From NCBI RefSeq assembly GCF_001687625.2, contig NZ_CP016538.2, forward strand, positions 406,001 through 470,000: a DNA stretch of 64,000 nt, read 5' to 3'. The notes beneath the pieces are model-generated. The model worked only from the letters and a program-made list of their open reading frames with translations. It was not told the DNA's origin and did not search any database. Shown piece by piece: positions 7,153 to 16,579 of this stretch. The DNA is from Planococcus maritimus (GTDB lineage: Bacteria; Bacillota; Bacilli; Bacillales_A; Planococcaceae). The stretch's first letter is position 1. Each line of letters begins with the position of its first letter. The translations under genes were made by a program, and so were the position numbers.

Positions 7153-8343
7153 ATGCGAAATACAATCGAAGAAGCAGTAAAGGATTTGCAGGCAGGAAAA
7201 GTTGTGATTCTAGTAGATGACGAGTCCAGGGAAAATGAAGGCGATTTTGTTTGTCTCGCGGAGCATGCGACGCCTGAAAACATCAACTTTATGGCAACGC
7301 ACGGCCGGGGGCTCATCTGCACGCCGGTCTCACCGGATATCGCCTTGCGATTGAAACTCGATCAAATGGTCAGCCACAATACCGATCATCATGAAACGGC
7401 GTTTACTGTCAGTATTGACCATAAAGATGCCAAGACAGGAATCAGTGCATTTGAACGGTCGGACACCATTTTGAAGATGCTTGATACGAAAGCCGTGCCG
7501 CAAGATTTCAAACGGCCCGGGCATGTCTTTCCGCTCGTCGCGAAGTCAGGCGGCGTGTTCCAGCGCCAAGGCCATACAGAAGCATCCGTTGATTTGGCAC
7601 GTCTATCCGGCAGTGAGCCGGCAGCAGTCATTTGCGAGATCATGAATGCGGATGGCACGATGTCGCGTATGCCTGATTTAGAAAAATTAGCGGATGCGCT
7701 GGAGTTGAAAATCATCACGATCGAAGACCTCTATGCGTATCGCGCGGAGAAAGACCCGATTCTCACAAGGGAATCGAGCGTACACATGCCGACAGATTTC
7801 GGCGAATTCCGGATGGTCGGCTATTCCAACCGGCTTGATACAGAAGAGCACGTTGCAATTGTCAAAGGCAATCCGGAATCAGTAGAAGCACCGATTGTGC
7901 GCATTCATTCCGAATGTTTGACGGGCGATATTTTCCATTCGCGCCGTTGCGATTGCGGGGCACAATTGGCCAAGTCACTCGAATTGATCGAACAGGCAGG
8001 AGCCGGCGTCGTCCTTTATATGAGACAGGAAGGGCGCGGCATCGGCTTGTTGAACAAGCTGAAAGCCTATGAATTGCAGGAACAAGGCTTGGACACTGTC
8101 GAAGCGAATGAACAGCTCGGCTTCCCTGCAGAGATGCGCGATTATACTTTATGCGCATTGATGCTGAAGGATCTCGGGGTGTCTCGGGTCCGGCTGTTGA
8201 CGAATAATCCGGCTAAAACAGACGCATTGATTGAATACGGCATTGAAGTGGAAGAGCGGCTTGCGCTCATCATTCCGCCGACTGAAGACAATACGCAGTA
8301 TATGAAAACGAAAAAACAACGCATGCATCATCTAATCGACTAA
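7153..8343 (+). CDS. ribBA: bifunctional DHBP synthase / GTP cyclohydrolase II
   Basis: A 396-residue fusion that supplies both precursors of riboflavin. Residues 1 to about 200 are 3,4-dihydroxy-2-butanone-4-phosphate synthase (metal-binding DDESRENEGDF). The C-terminal half is GTP cyclohydrolase II, with the zinc site in CLTGDIFHSRRCDCGAQL and the signature RQEGRGIGLLNKL. Length equals the Bacillus enzyme. AAAGGAGC precedes the ATG. It lies 12 bases after ribE. Confidence 0.96.
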   Translation: MRNTIEEAVKDLQAGKVVILVDDESRENEGDFVCLAEHATPENINFMATHGRGLICTPVSPDIALRLKLDQMVSHNTDHHETAFTVSIDHKDAKTGISAFERSDTILKMLDTKAVPQDFKRPGHVFPLVAKSGGVFQRQGHTEASVDLARLSGSEPAAVICEIMNADGTMSRMPDLEKLADALELKIITIEDLYAYRAEKDPILTRESSVHMPTDFGEFRMVGYSNRLDTEEHVAIVKGNPESVEAPIVRIHSECLTGDIFHSRRCDCGAQLAKSLELIEQAGAGVVLYMRQEGRGIGLLNKLKAYELQEQGLDTVEANEQLGFPAEMRDYTLCALMLKDLGVSRVRLLTNNPAKTDALIEYGIEVEERLALIIPPTEDNTQYMKTKKQRMHHLID

Positions 8344-8355
8344 GGAGTGTTTATA

Positions 8356-8823
8356 ATGGAAACAGTTTACGAAGCGAATTTGATCGGGTCAGAGTTAAAA
8401 ATAGGAATCGTTACAGGCAGGTTCAATGATTTCATCACCTCCCGCCTGTTGGATGGCGCCGTTGATGGTTTGGTGCGCCACGGCGTTAATAAAGACAATA
8501 TCGATACTGCTTGGGTACCAGGGGCATTTGAATTGCCGCTTGTGGCAAAAAAAATGGCAGAAACGAAAAAATACGATGCCATCATCGCGCTGGGCACGGT
8601 CATCCGCGGTTCTACGACACATTACGATTACGTCTGTAATGAAGCAGCGAAAGGCATCGCGCAAGCAGGCATGTCGACAGGCGTCCCAGTCATCTTCGGC
8701 GTCTTAACGACAGAGACAATCGAGCAGGCGATTGAACGTGCTGGCACTAAAGCGGGCAACAAAGGCTATGAAGCGGCGGTCTCCGCTGTCGAAATGGGCA
8801 ATTTGATGAAAGCGTTCGACTGA
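8356..8823 (+). CDS. ribH: 6,7-dimethyl-8-ribityllumazine synthase
   Basis: A 155-residue subunit of the icosahedral lumazine synthase, which condenses the pyrimidine intermediate with DHBP. Substrate-binding motifs PGAFELPL and [10 protein letters not shown] (with the catalytic His) are present. ATG 8356 is chosen over the GTG at 8347, which overlaps the TAAGGAG ribosome site. It is the last gene of the operon; no ribT follows. Confidence 0.96.
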   Translation: METVYEANLIGSELKIGIVTGRFNDFITSRLLDGAVDGLVRHGVNKDNIDTAWVPGAFELPLVAKKMAETKKYDAIIALGTVIRGSTTHYDYVCNEAAKGIAQAGMSTGVPVIFGVLTTETIEQAIERAGTKAGNKGYEAAVSAVEMGNLMKAFD

Positions 8824-8872
8824 TTAAGAAAAGTAAGGCCGGTTCCAAATCGAGTCAATTGAAGTAGGGAAG

Positions 8873-8908
8873 GAGCTTGCATTCTTTAATGAATGCAGGC
8901 TCTTTTTA
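8873..8908 (+). terminator. terminator of the riboflavin operon
   Basis: GAGCTTGCATTC and GAATGCAGGCTC pair with a short loop and are followed by TTTTT. The rest of the 8824-9139 gap holds only a candidate promoter. Confidence 0.85.
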
Positions 8909-8995
8909 GTTTGCAGCAAGGCATCACTTCCATACTAATTGGAAAAGTGGTTAAGTTCGTGGGAAGTTTTATTTGAAGTTAAAGGCAATAGAGCA

Positions 8996-9024
8996 TTGAC
9001 AATTAACTGAAGTTTTAGAATAAT
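8996..9024 (+). promoter_or_regulatory. candidate promoter of the symporter operon
   Basis: TTGACA (8996-9001) is followed after 17 bases by AATAAT (9019-9024). It lies upstream of the 61-residue membrane-protein gene and the two symporter genes. Confidence 0.5.
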
Positions 9025-9139
9025 GAAAAAATATTAAGGTATTACCCTTAAATTGGAAAGAGAGGTGGCGCTATTCTGTCATAAGAGACGATCAAATATC
9101 GTCATACTTGAGAACGGTTACAAAAAAAGGAGTGAAGAG

Positions 9140-9325
9140 ATGATCTGGGTCCTGTCGTTAAGCCTCATAACGATATTGTCAGTGGTTGCAGGTTTAAGAA
9201 AGAAGAGGATAGTCTATTTTTTTGTCCCGTTAGTGTCAATTTTTGCATTCATGCTCATTAAAATCATTATGGTGCCTTTGCCGTTCACGGATACAGTCCG
9301 CTTTATTTTTCAGCTTAGGGGATAA
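9140..9325 (+). CDS. small two-helix membrane protein
   Basis: Sixty-one residues, almost all in two hydrophobic segments (about 1-18 and 25-45) separated by the basic turn RKKR. AAAGGAG lies 6 bases before ATG 9140. It is 44 bases upstream of the symporter small subunit and probably shares its transcript. No family is recognised; a partner role with the symporter is only a guess from position. Confidence 0.55.
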   Translation: MIWVLSLSLITILSVVAGLRKKRIVYFFVPLVSIFAFMLIKIIMVPLPFTDTVRFIFQLRG

Positions 9326-9369
9326 GTGAAAACTAGCTGTCTTCAATACCGATAAAAGGGGTGGGAATA

Positions 9370-9642
9370 TTGAGGAAGATCGATAAACGGGAGGCGGATT
9401 CTTATTTCCGGATTCGTACCATATTAATCACTATTTATTTGCTGATTGGCTTTACGGCATCTTTCGTCGTGGTGTTTTTCGCAGAACAACTGTCGGAATT
9501 TAGCTTTAATGGCATGCCGTTTCATTATTTTATGGGGGCACAAGGAGCTATCTTGATTTTCATCATCTTGCTGTTTACGAACGCCATCATTAACGACCGT
9601 ATCGATAAGAAGTTCGGGCTGGACCAGGACGAAAAGGAATAA
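9370..9642 (+). CDS. sodium/substrate symporter small subunit (DUF4212 type)
   Basis: A 90-residue protein with two membrane helices (about 14-37 and 54-75) and charged ends. It matches the small subunits that accompany large SSS-family symporters of the VC_2705 type. The likely start is TTG 9370, eight bases after AAAAGGGG; the GTG at 9361 would overlap that ribosome site. It immediately precedes the large subunit, as is usual for this pair. Confidence 0.75.
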   Translation: MRKIDKREADSYFRIRTILITIYLLIGFTASFVVVFFAEQLSEFSFNGMPFHYFMGAQGAILIFIILLFTNAIINDRIDKKFGLDQDEKE

Positions 9643-9704
9643 AACGACGGATTTATGGATAAACGACCACAATAAGTTCCTGTATTGATAAAGGGGGAGA
9701 AGCA

Positions 9705-11384
9705 GTGGATTCACAATTTCTCGTATCGCTTTTAATGATCCTCGTTACTTTTGGGCTGTATATCGGCATTGCCGTCTATAATATGGCCAGACAAACTTCT
9801 GATTTCTATGTAGCTGGCCGCAATGTGCCGGCGGTCTTTAACGGAATGGCCATCGGAGCCGACTGGATGAGTGCCGCTTCGTTTATTGGGCTCGCCGGAA
9901 CGGTCATGCTGCTCGGTTATGACGGGCTTGCCTATATCATGGGGTGGACAGGCGGCTATTTGCTGCTGACCTTTCTATTGGCGCCGCAACTCCGTAAATC
10001 CGGCCGTTACACGGTCCCAGAGTTTATCGGTGATCGTTACAGCAGCAGTACGGCGCGGTTGATTGCCGCTGTCGCGACCATTATCATCAGTTTTACGTAT
10101 TCCATCGGCCAGCTCTCGGGTTCTGGCGTGGTTATCGGAAGGCTACTGGAAGTACATACAGCTGTAGGGACGATCATTGGTGTAGTTTTAATCGCATTTT
10201 ACTCAGCGCTTGGCGGCATGAAAGGGATCACTTGGACGCAAGTAGCACAGTACTTGGTGCTGATTATTGCTTATTTGATCCCAGTTATTTTCATGTCCTT
10301 GCAACTGACAAATAATCCCATTCCGTGGATGTCTTATGGGCAAATTGTAGGCGAGTTACAGCAGCTCGACGCACAGTTGGGCATTTCTGAATACGTAGTG
10401 CCGTTTACGGAAGCGACCAAATGGCAATTTCTCGCGTTGATGTTCACCTTGATGGCTGGAACAGCGGGGCTGCCACACGTAATCGTCCGTTTCTATACGG
10501 TTTCTACGATGAAAGCGGCTCGTTGGAGCGGGGCATGGGCGCTGTTGTTCATTGGCTTGCTTTACTTGTCCGCTCCAGCCTACGCAGCATTTTCACGATT
10601 CATCTTGATGACCCAAGTGGCGGGTTCATCGATTGCCGATTTGCCGGCATGGACAGCATCTTGGGTGAACACAGGGTCATTATCGGTAGCAGATACCAAT
10701 GCGGATGGAATTCTGCAATGGGAAGAAATCGTCATCAGCAACGATATCGTCGTCATGGCGACGCCCGAAATCGCCAATTTAGGGATTTTCGTGATCGGGC
10801 TTATGGCGGCAGGCGCTATGGCGGCAGCACTCTCGACTGCAGGCGGATTGATGATTGCGATTTCCGCCGCTTTATCGCAGGACATTTATTACCGTTCCAT
10901 CAATCCTGAAGCGACTGAAAGCCAGCGCCTTCTCGTTGGGCGGGCTTCGATCGTCATCGCGACAGTTGCGGCAGGGCTTGTGGCATTGAACCCGCCTGGT
11001 GCCATTACACAAATTGTAGCTTGGGCGTTTGCTCTTGCATCCGGTACGTTTTTCCCGGCGCTTATCCTGGGAGTGTGGTGGAAACGGGCGAACGGTCCAG
11101 GGGTCATCGCAGGGATGTTGGTTGGCTTAAGTGTGACCTTGACGTATATTTTTGCCGCGAAGTATGGCGGTTTCACCATACTCGGCATAATCGATACGGG
11201 GGCAGGAGTGTTTGGCGCTGCCGCTGCGATCATCGCCATTATCGTGGTGTCGTTAGCCACTAAAGCGCCATCAAAGGAAATTCAGGAAGAAGTGATGGAC
11301 TTGCGTTACCCTGAAGGAATGACGTACAAAGACGGCGAAGTTTGGCGCACCGATCCGGCTGAGAAAAAACGCCCGGATCATTAA
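9705..11384 (+). CDS. sodium:solute symporter large subunit (VC_2705/ActP-like)
   Basis: A 559-residue SSS-family transporter with about 13 membrane helices. Motifs include FYVAGRNVPAVFNGMAIGADWMSAASFIG near the N terminus and AGTAGLPHVIVRFYTV near residue 250. It starts at GTG 9705 after AAAGGGGGAG. Together with the preceding small subunit it forms the two-component type often predicted to carry acetate or other monocarboxylates; the substrate is not readable here. A loop at residues 330-341 (DTNADGILQWEE) has the spacing of an EF-hand calcium site. A bidirectional terminator follows. Confidence 0.88.
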   Translation: MDSQFLVSLLMILVTFGLYIGIAVYNMARQTSDFYVAGRNVPAVFNGMAIGADWMSAASFIGLAGTVMLLGYDGLAYIMGWTGGYLLLTFLLAPQLRKSGRYTVPEFIGDRYSSSTARLIAAVATIIISFTYSIGQLSGSGVVIGRLLEVHTAVGTIIGVVLIAFYSALGGMKGITWTQVAQYLVLIIAYLIPVIFMSLQLTNNPIPWMSYGQIVGELQQLDAQLGISEYVVPFTEATKWQFLALMFTLMAGTAGLPHVIVRFYTVSTMKAARWSGAWALLFIGLLYLSAPAYAAFSRFILMTQVAGSSIADLPAWTASWVNTGSLSVADTNADGILQWEEIVISNDIVVMATPEIANLGIFVIGLMAAGAMAAALSTAGGLMIAISAALSQDIYYRSINPEATESQRLLVGRASIVIATVAAGLVALNPPGAITQIVAWAFALASGTFFPALILGVWWKRANGPGVIAGMLVGLSVTLTYIFAAKYGGFTILGIIDTGAGVFGAAAAIIAIIVVSLATKAPSKEIQEEVMDLRYPEGMTYKDGEVWRTDPAEKKRPDH

Positions 11385-11385
11385 A

Positions 11386-11418
11386 AAAAGAGCGGAAGCC
11401 CAAGCTTCCGCTCTTTTT
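11386..11418. terminator. bidirectional terminator
   Basis: AGAGCGGAAGC and GCTTCCGCTCT form the stem, with an A run on the left and a T run on the right. It serves the symporter and the convergent glycosyltransferase. Confidence 0.9.
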
Positions 11419-11429
11419 CTATGGGTAAG

Positions 11430-12482
11430 TTATTCTTTTCGGAACACCCAAGCGCGCTGGGCGATAAAGCCAAAGATGAATAGCACCGTATCGACCATCA
11501 CTTTCAAAATGACTTCTCCGCGGCCGAGCCATTCCGCGTACAGAAAGTGGACGGAGGCGGCGGAAACGCCCATGATGAAAGCGGCCAATATATAGTATCG
11601 CAGCAAGGATCGTTTGGAGCCCTGTTTAAAGACCTTGTTGCGGTTGACGTAATAATTGAATAGGGAAGACAGGATACGTGCTGCTATCGTTGCAATAATG
11701 ATGAACGCTTCCGGAGACTCGTCTCGAAATAGCTGGACGAACAGCCAGAACAATCCGATATCTAGCCCGAAAGAAGCGGCGCCTGATATCCCATAAAAGA
11801 TAAAGATCTTGTAAATGTGGTAAGAGTCACGCAAGGGATGAAAATGGGACGATTTATTATCATCCAGATAAACCGTTTCGATCGTCACTTCCGACACGGG
11901 GATGTAATTTTTCTTTAACGCCGCAAGCATATTCATTTCATATTCAAAACGTTCCCCGAGCACATCGAGAAGCCTGGGCAAGAATTTTACGGGAATGCCG
12001 CGCAGGCCGGTTTGCGTATCCGTCAAGTCAGCGCCAGTCGATAAGCGGAACAAAAGCCGCGTGAACCGGTTGCCAAAGCGGCTGCGAAACGGAATGCCCG
12101 GCTGCTTGAAATCCCGGGCACCGAGAACGACATGGTTTGGCGAAGCTTCCAGTTCATTGGCGATTTTGACCATATCCGATACCAGGTGCTGGCCGTCTGC
12201 ATCAGCGGTGATGATGGCTTCAATCGGCAATTGATGGTTGAGGATGTAATGGAACACGGTTTTAAGCGCGCGCCCTTTTCCTTGATTAACCGCATGAGTC
12301 AATAAAGTCACTTGAGGCAGCTTTTCGATTTCCTCGAAAAAGCCTTCATAGGCGGGACCGCTGCCGTCATTCACGACGATGATCCGGGAAAAGCCGGCTG
12401 AAATCGCTTCTTCGATTGTACGTTTACAAGGCTCTTCCGGTTTATAGGCCGGAATGACAATGGCATATGGTTTCACAGGCAA
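11430..12482 (-). CDS. GT2 glycosyltransferase fused to a GtrA-like membrane domain
   Basis: A 350-residue protein. Residues 1 to about 215 are a DPM1-like family 2 glycosyltransferase (VIPAYKP, VVNDGSG, metal-binding TADADGQH, acceptor region DTQTGLRG). Residues about 225-348 form a four-helix GtrA-like domain (FYGISGAASFGLDIG ... SSLFNYYVNRNKVF). Such fusions are thought to make and translocate lipid-linked sugars for cell-surface glycosylation. It stands alone. Confidence 0.85.
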   Translation of the reverse strand: MPVKPYAIVIPAYKPEEPCKRTIEEAISAGFSRIIVVNDGSGPAYEGFFEEIEKLPQVTLLTHAVNQGKGRALKTVFHYILNHQLPIEAIITADADGQHLVSDMVKIANELEASPNHVVLGARDFKQPGIPFRSRFGNRFTRLLFRLSTGADLTDTQTGLRGIPVKFLPRLLDVLGERFEYEMNMLAALKKNYIPVSEVTIETVYLDDNKSSHFHPLRDSYHIYKIFIFYGISGAASFGLDIGLFWLFVQLFRDESPEAFIIIATIAARILSSLFNYYVNRNKVFKQGSKRSLLRYYILAAFIMGVSAASVHFLYAEWLGRGEVILKVMVDTVLFIFGFIAQRAWVFRKE

Positions 12483-12634
12483 CCTCTTTCCATTTCTGGC
12501 ATCCAGAAATAAGATACTGGCATAAGTTTCTATCTTTATATAACAACATTACCCCAATTACGGTCCTTTAGTCGTGCCTTTCAAGAATTCCTGTCTGCTT
12601 TTAGCAAGAATCGCTTTCTGGGTCCACAAGTAGG

Positions 12635-13192
12635 CTAATCTGCAACAGCATCTTCTGGGCGATAGCCATCCTGTAACTCGCGAATCGATAAGCCAAAATC
12701 CATTTGAAAATGGGGGTAATCTTTAAAGCCCATCCAATCGCCGCCCCATTCAAAGCCGAGCTCTTTAGCGATATCCGCTACTTCAAACCAATCGGGACGG
12801 CCATTTGCGTTGCCGTCGTGCTGGATATCCCAGACGACCGAGCCATCTGGCAGGCGCAGCGCAAAGTCGATGGCGAGCCCATAATTGTGATAGGACTCGC
12901 CTCCTTCGGCATAAGTGACGACTTGTCCGGCCCGTGTCCGGCCTTGTGCGTGGATCTGATTTTGTTCTTCAACGGAACGGAAGCCATCGGTAATAAGAAT
13001 TTCGATGCCGGCATCATCCGCAAGTGCGATCAGTTGGTCTCGCTTGGATGCAACGATGGGGTGCAGCTCATCTGGCAGCGGCCGTGCAGCGCGTTCGTTG
13101 CGCTCATCGATTTCGCGTTCGATCCAAATGAACAAAAAGACACCGACGATGAAAAGGAATAGCAAAGAAAAGACGGTGCGCAATGTTTTCAA
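12635..13192 (-). CDS. CwlK/VanY-like M15 peptidoglycan peptidase
   Basis: A 185-residue protein with an N-terminal membrane anchor (about residues 5-25) and an M15 zinc-peptidase domain. The zinc motif SYHNYGLAIDF supplies His and Asp, and PHFQM supplies the last His. Similar proteins (Bacillus CwlK, an L-alanyl-D-glutamate endopeptidase, and VanY-type carboxypeptidases) cut peptide stems of the cell wall outside the membrane. The start is TTG, supported by GAGGTGA 6 bases upstream. Which peptide bond it cuts is not decided by sequence. Confidence 0.82.
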   Translation of the reverse strand: MKTLRTVFSLLFLFIVGVFLFIWIEREIDERNERAARPLPDELHPIVASKRDQLIALADDAGIEILITDGFRSVEEQNQIHAQGRTRAGQVVTYAEGGESYHNYGLAIDFALRLPDGSVVWDIQHDGNANGRPDWFEVADIAKELGFEWGGDWMGFKDYPHFQMDFGLSIRELQDGYRPEDAVAD

Positions 13193-13295
13193 GTCAATTC
13201 ACCTCATGGCTTGATTGTAGCAAAAATCCTGAAGCAAGTATCCGGCAGAAGTTTTTGGTACGATAGAGGAAACAGATCTTTTGGAGGGATACATA

Positions 13296-14027
13296 ATGGT
13301 CATTGAATTAATGAAATCCCATGCGTCGGTCCGCGATTACAAAGACCAGCCATTGACGCGTGCACAAGTCCACGAATTGGTCGAAGCGGCACAATATGCA
13401 GCAACGTCCCATTTTGTTCAAGCCTATTCAATCGTTTGGGTGACAGATGAAGACAAACGCAAACGCCTCGGCGAGCTGTCGAAAAATCCGAAACAGATGG
13501 AAGGGGCAGGAGCCGTTTTCCTAATGTGCGCCGATTACAACCGGTTGGGGCATGCCGCAAAATTGCAAGGGGAAGACATTGTCTTCGATCAGGCCGAGAA
13601 CTTGCTGGTTGCAGTGACGGATGTCGGTTTGCTCGCGCAGAACTTGGCACTGGCTGCTGAATCCAAAGGCTATGGCATCTGCTATATCGGCGGGGTGCGC
13701 AACAATATGGAAGAAATCAGTGAACTGGTCGGTTTGCCTGAGGGCGTTTTCCCAGTTTACGGGCTGACCGTGGGCGTACCGAACGAAGCCAATGAAGTCA
13801 AGCCGCGCCTTCCTGTAGAAGCTGTGCTTCATGAAAATGAATACGATGAAGAGAAGTATGCAGACATTTTACCAGCTTACGATGAAACGATCATGGCCTA
13901 TTATGCTGCTCGTTCAAACAATCAAAAAACCGCCAAATGGAGCGAGCAGATGGCGACATTTTTAAACAAGCCACATCGCCCGGACTTGAAAGACGTATTG
14001 GCCAAGCGTGGCTACCTATTTAAGTAA
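13296..14027 (+). CDS. nfrA: NADPH-dependent FMN oxidoreductase / nitroreductase
   Basis: A 243-residue flavin reductase of the NfrA/FRP type. FMN-binding features include HASVRDY at the N terminus, SHFVQAYS, and GYGICYIGGVRNN. In Bacillus NfrA1 is a stress-induced NADPH oxidoreductase. GGAGGG precedes ATG 13296. It is followed 46 bases later by a Rossmann-fold gene in the same direction, likely co-transcribed. Confidence 0.88.
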   Translation: MVIELMKSHASVRDYKDQPLTRAQVHELVEAAQYAATSHFVQAYSIVWVTDEDKRKRLGELSKNPKQMEGAGAVFLMCADYNRLGHAAKLQGEDIVFDQAENLLVAVTDVGLLAQNLALAAESKGYGICYIGGVRNNMEEISELVGLPEGVFPVYGLTVGVPNEANEVKPRLPVEAVLHENEYDEEKYADILPAYDETIMAYYAARSNNQKTAKWSEQMATFLNKPHRPDLKDVLAKRGYLFK

Positions 14028-14073
14028 GCTTAGATAAACGAACAACTGGAATGTTGGAGGAGGTTGAAGAGCA

Positions 14074-14688
14074 ATGAAAATCGCGTTATTTGGAGCAACT
14101 GGAAGAGTTGGCAGATACGTTTTGAACATGGCACTTCGTGATGGCCACGAAGTAAAGGCTTTGGTCCGAAGAGCGGACCTTGAACCCCACTCGAATTTGG
14201 ACGTAATTGTCGGCAATGTCCGCAATGAAGATGATATTCAGCGGACCTTAGAAGGGGCGGATGCGGTCATCAGTGCAATTGGTACCGACCGCACAACCAC
14301 TTTGTCAGAAGCCACGCCGCTCATCGTCAAAGCGATGGAAGCACAAGGCATACGGCGCATCATCACCATCGGGACTGCTGGCATTTTGAACAGCCGCTTA
14401 AGCCCCGGGCTGCTCCGTTATCAGGGTGGCGATTCGAAGCGCCAATTGACCTTTGCGGCAGAAGAGCATGAAAAAGCTTATCTCTCTTTAGAACAAAGTG
14501 ATCTGGACTGGACGATTGTGTGCCCGACTTATTTGCCCGACGGCGAACCAAAAGGCTATTTCCGTTTTGAAGAAAACTATTTGCCCGAAGACGGCAAAGA
14601 AATAACGGCTGGCGATACGGCATTATTCGCTTACGAGCAATTGGACTCGGATGATTTCTTGAAAAGCCGCGTCGGCATAGCATATTGA
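14074..14688 (+). CDS. NAD(P)H-binding atypical SDR (BLVRB/NmrA-like)
   Basis: A 204-residue Rossmann protein with the nucleotide-binding motif GATGRVG near residue 8, then VRNEDDI and ISAIGTD. It lacks a classical YxxxK pair, as do many atypical SDRs of the biliverdin-reductase-B/YwnB type. These act as NAD(P)H-dependent reductases or redox sensors. A strong GGAGGAGG precedes the start. The substrate is unknown. Confidence 0.8.
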   Translation: MKIALFGATGRVGRYVLNMALRDGHEVKALVRRADLEPHSNLDVIVGNVRNEDDIQRTLEGADAVISAIGTDRTTTLSEATPLIVKAMEAQGIRRIITIGTAGILNSRLSPGLLRYQGGDSKRQLTFAAEEHEKAYLSLEQSDLDWTIVCPTYLPDGEPKGYFRFEENYLPEDGKEITAGDTALFAYEQLDSDDFLKSRVGIAY

Positions 14689-14690
14689 AT

Positions 14691-14731
14691 AACAAAACCC
14701 CTTGAACTGTGAAGAGTTCAAGGGGTTTTGT
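14691..14731. terminator. bidirectional terminator
   Basis: ACAAAACCCCTTGAACT and AGAGTTCAAGGGGTTTTGT form a near-perfect stem between convergent genes. Confidence 0.9.
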
Positions 14732-14736
14732 ACGTA

Positions 14737-15678
14737 TCAGGCAGTGACGTCGCGTTTAGAGAATGTCCAATAACTGATCAGCATGAAGATTAGGAAATAG
14801 ACAGCTAAAACAATAAGCGACATGGTCATCGTGATGTCCGAGATAGGCATGAAGCCTGTATAAAATTGCGTCAAATCGGTATGCGTGAACAAATAGTATT
14901 TGACGATTTCAAAGTCCTGCAACAAGAAGACGAGTTGCACGCCGACAAACATCAGGAAAATCGACACGCCGATCGCAAGCGAGCTGGAGCGGAAAACTGT
15001 CCCGAGCATAAACGCAAAAGTTCCGATCATCCAGGTGCTGGCCAAGCTGAGTGCGGATAGTTTCAATGCCTCGGCCCAATAAGAGCCTTCGACAACTTCC
15101 GATCCGTTCCACACGAGGAATACGCCGTCGCCGGTTCCAAAGAAAATCCAGCTGAATAACGCGATCGATACGAAAGTAAGGATGGCAAACACCAATCCGA
15201 ACAACATGGTCGTAATATATTTAGATGTAAGTATTTTCCATCTATTGACAGGGCGAGTCAGTAGCATCTTGATCGTTCCTTGTGAAAATTCCGCAGCGAC
15301 GATTCCGGCGCCGACAATGACCGTAAACAAAGTAACAAGCGACAGCATCATATGGCCGTCAAGCACTTGCTGCTGCAAGCTTTCGATTTTAAAAGGCGCG
15401 GCATCATTTGCCAAGCGGTATTCTGCGATAGCGGCTTGCCCTTCATAATACTCTTGTTGGGCTGGGCCCATGTCCGAATTCTGTAATTGATCCTGATACA
15501 TCATCATGTCCATCGTTGCCATTTCCTGCCAATCACTTTCCGGTGCAGGGGAGGTCGATTCGATCCATTTCGTAATGCCGGCATTTGCCAATAAAATCAC
15601 AATAAGCAAGACAGCCATAATCCATGTCGCTTTTTTACTCCATAATTTCATCCATTCATTTTGTATGAGCTTGAGCAA
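14737..15678 (-). CDS. ABC-2 type transporter permease
   Basis: A 313-residue membrane protein with six predicted helices. The motif FSQGTIKMLLTRPVNRWKIL after helix 2 is typical of ABC-2 permeases. It starts at TTG 15678 with GGAGGCGG upstream and overlaps the ATPase gene by 23 bases, so the two are translationally coupled. The pair resembles lantibiotic- or bacitracin-type exporters and uncharacterised exporters such as YhcHI. The cargo is unknown. Confidence 0.85.
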   Translation of the reverse strand: MLKLIQNEWMKLWSKKATWIMAVLLIVILLANAGITKWIESTSPAPESDWQEMATMDMMMYQDQLQNSDMGPAQQEYYEGQAAIAEYRLANDAAPFKIESLQQQVLDGHMMLSLVTLFTVIVGAGIVAAEFSQGTIKMLLTRPVNRWKILTSKYITTMLFGLVFAILTFVSIALFSWIFFGTGDGVFLVWNGSEVVEGSYWAEALKLSALSLASTWMIGTFAFMLGTVFRSSSLAIGVSIFLMFVGVQLVFLLQDFEIVKYYLFTHTDLTQFYTGFMPISDITMTMSLIVLAVYFLIFMLISYWTFSKRDVTA

Positions 15679-16579
15679 TTTCGCCGCCTCCAGTCATTTC
15701 AAGGAATTGATCTTCTAAGGTTGTGCGATGAGGCTGGACAGCGTACAAATCGACGCCCGCAGCAGTGAGCAGCTTGATGGCGCCCGGGATATGTTCCGCT
15801 TCGGTATCGATTAAATAGCCATTTTCATGAGGATGTACGGTAAAACCGATTTCCTCAAGCACTTGTTTGGCTTGTTCGGCAGGCTTTGCTTCTATGTAAT
15901 AACGGGATTGCTGGTGTTCGTTGACATTTTTGATGTCGATCAATTCACCATTTTGAATAATGGCGATACGGTCGCACAATAATTCAATCTCCGACAAGAG
16001 ATGGCTGGAGACGAAAATAGCCACATCGTTTTCACGAGCCACTTTGCGCAAATACATGCGGAATTCGCGGATGCCGGCAGGGTCCAGGCCGTTTGTCGGC
16101 TCATCCAAAATCAAGAACTCCGGATTGTTGAGGAGTGCCTGTGCCAGGCCAAGACGTTGGCGCATGCCGAGTGAATAAGATCCCACTTTTTCCTTGATGC
16201 GGTTTTGCATGCCGACTTGCTGGATCACTTCGTCGATGCGGGCTTTGGTCACGCCTTTATGCATGCGTGCGAAATGCAGGAGATTTTTGTAGCCGGACAT
16301 GAATTTGTACATTTCCGGGTTTTCGACAATGACGCCGACTTTCTCGATGCTTTCCTCGAAATCGGTGCGGATCGATTTGCCGCCAATCAGGATGTCGCCT
16401 TGCGAGGGTTTCATCAACCCGACCATCATCCGGATCGTTGTCGTCTTGCCGGCCCCGTTCGGCCCCAAAAACCCGGTAATTTCTCCTTTATGGAGATCCA
16501 AGTTCAAGTCTTTGATGATTTGCTTTTTGCCGATTGTTTTGGAGAGCTTGCGAATCTCGACAATTTTTTCATTGCTCAT
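15656..16579 (-). CDS. ABC transporter ATP-binding protein (BcrA-like)
   Basis: A 307-residue ATPase. Walker A GPNGAGKTT (about residue 40), signature LGMRQRLGLAQ, Walker B LILDEPTNGLDP and the H-loop SSHLLSE are all present. The C-terminal 80 residues form a regulatory extension as in BcrA/DrrA subfamily members. ATG 16579 with GAAGGTGG is preferred to the GTG at 16588. It is the first gene of a two-gene exporter operon. Confidence 0.9.
   Translation of the reverse strand: MSNEKIVEIRKLSKTIGKKQIIKDLNLDLHKGEITGFLGPNGAGKTTTIRMMVGLMKPSQGDILIGGKSIRTDFEESIEKVGVIVENPEMYKFMSGYKNLLHFARMHKGVTKARIDEVIQQVGMQNRIKEKVGSYSLGMRQRLGLAQALLNNPEFLILDEPTNGLDPAGIREFRMYLRKVARENDVAIFVSSHLLSEIELLCDRIAIIQNGELIDIKNVNEHQQSRYYIEAKPAEQAKQVLEEIGFTVHPHENGYLIDTEAEHIPGAIKLLTAAGVDLYAVQPHRTTLEDQFLEMTGGGEIAQAHTK

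Noticed and set aside
10421-10909. A 162-codon frame overlapping the symporter gene in another phase
   Set aside because: It lies wholly inside a well-supported transporter gene and gives an atypical composition. Such shadows are common in this GC range.
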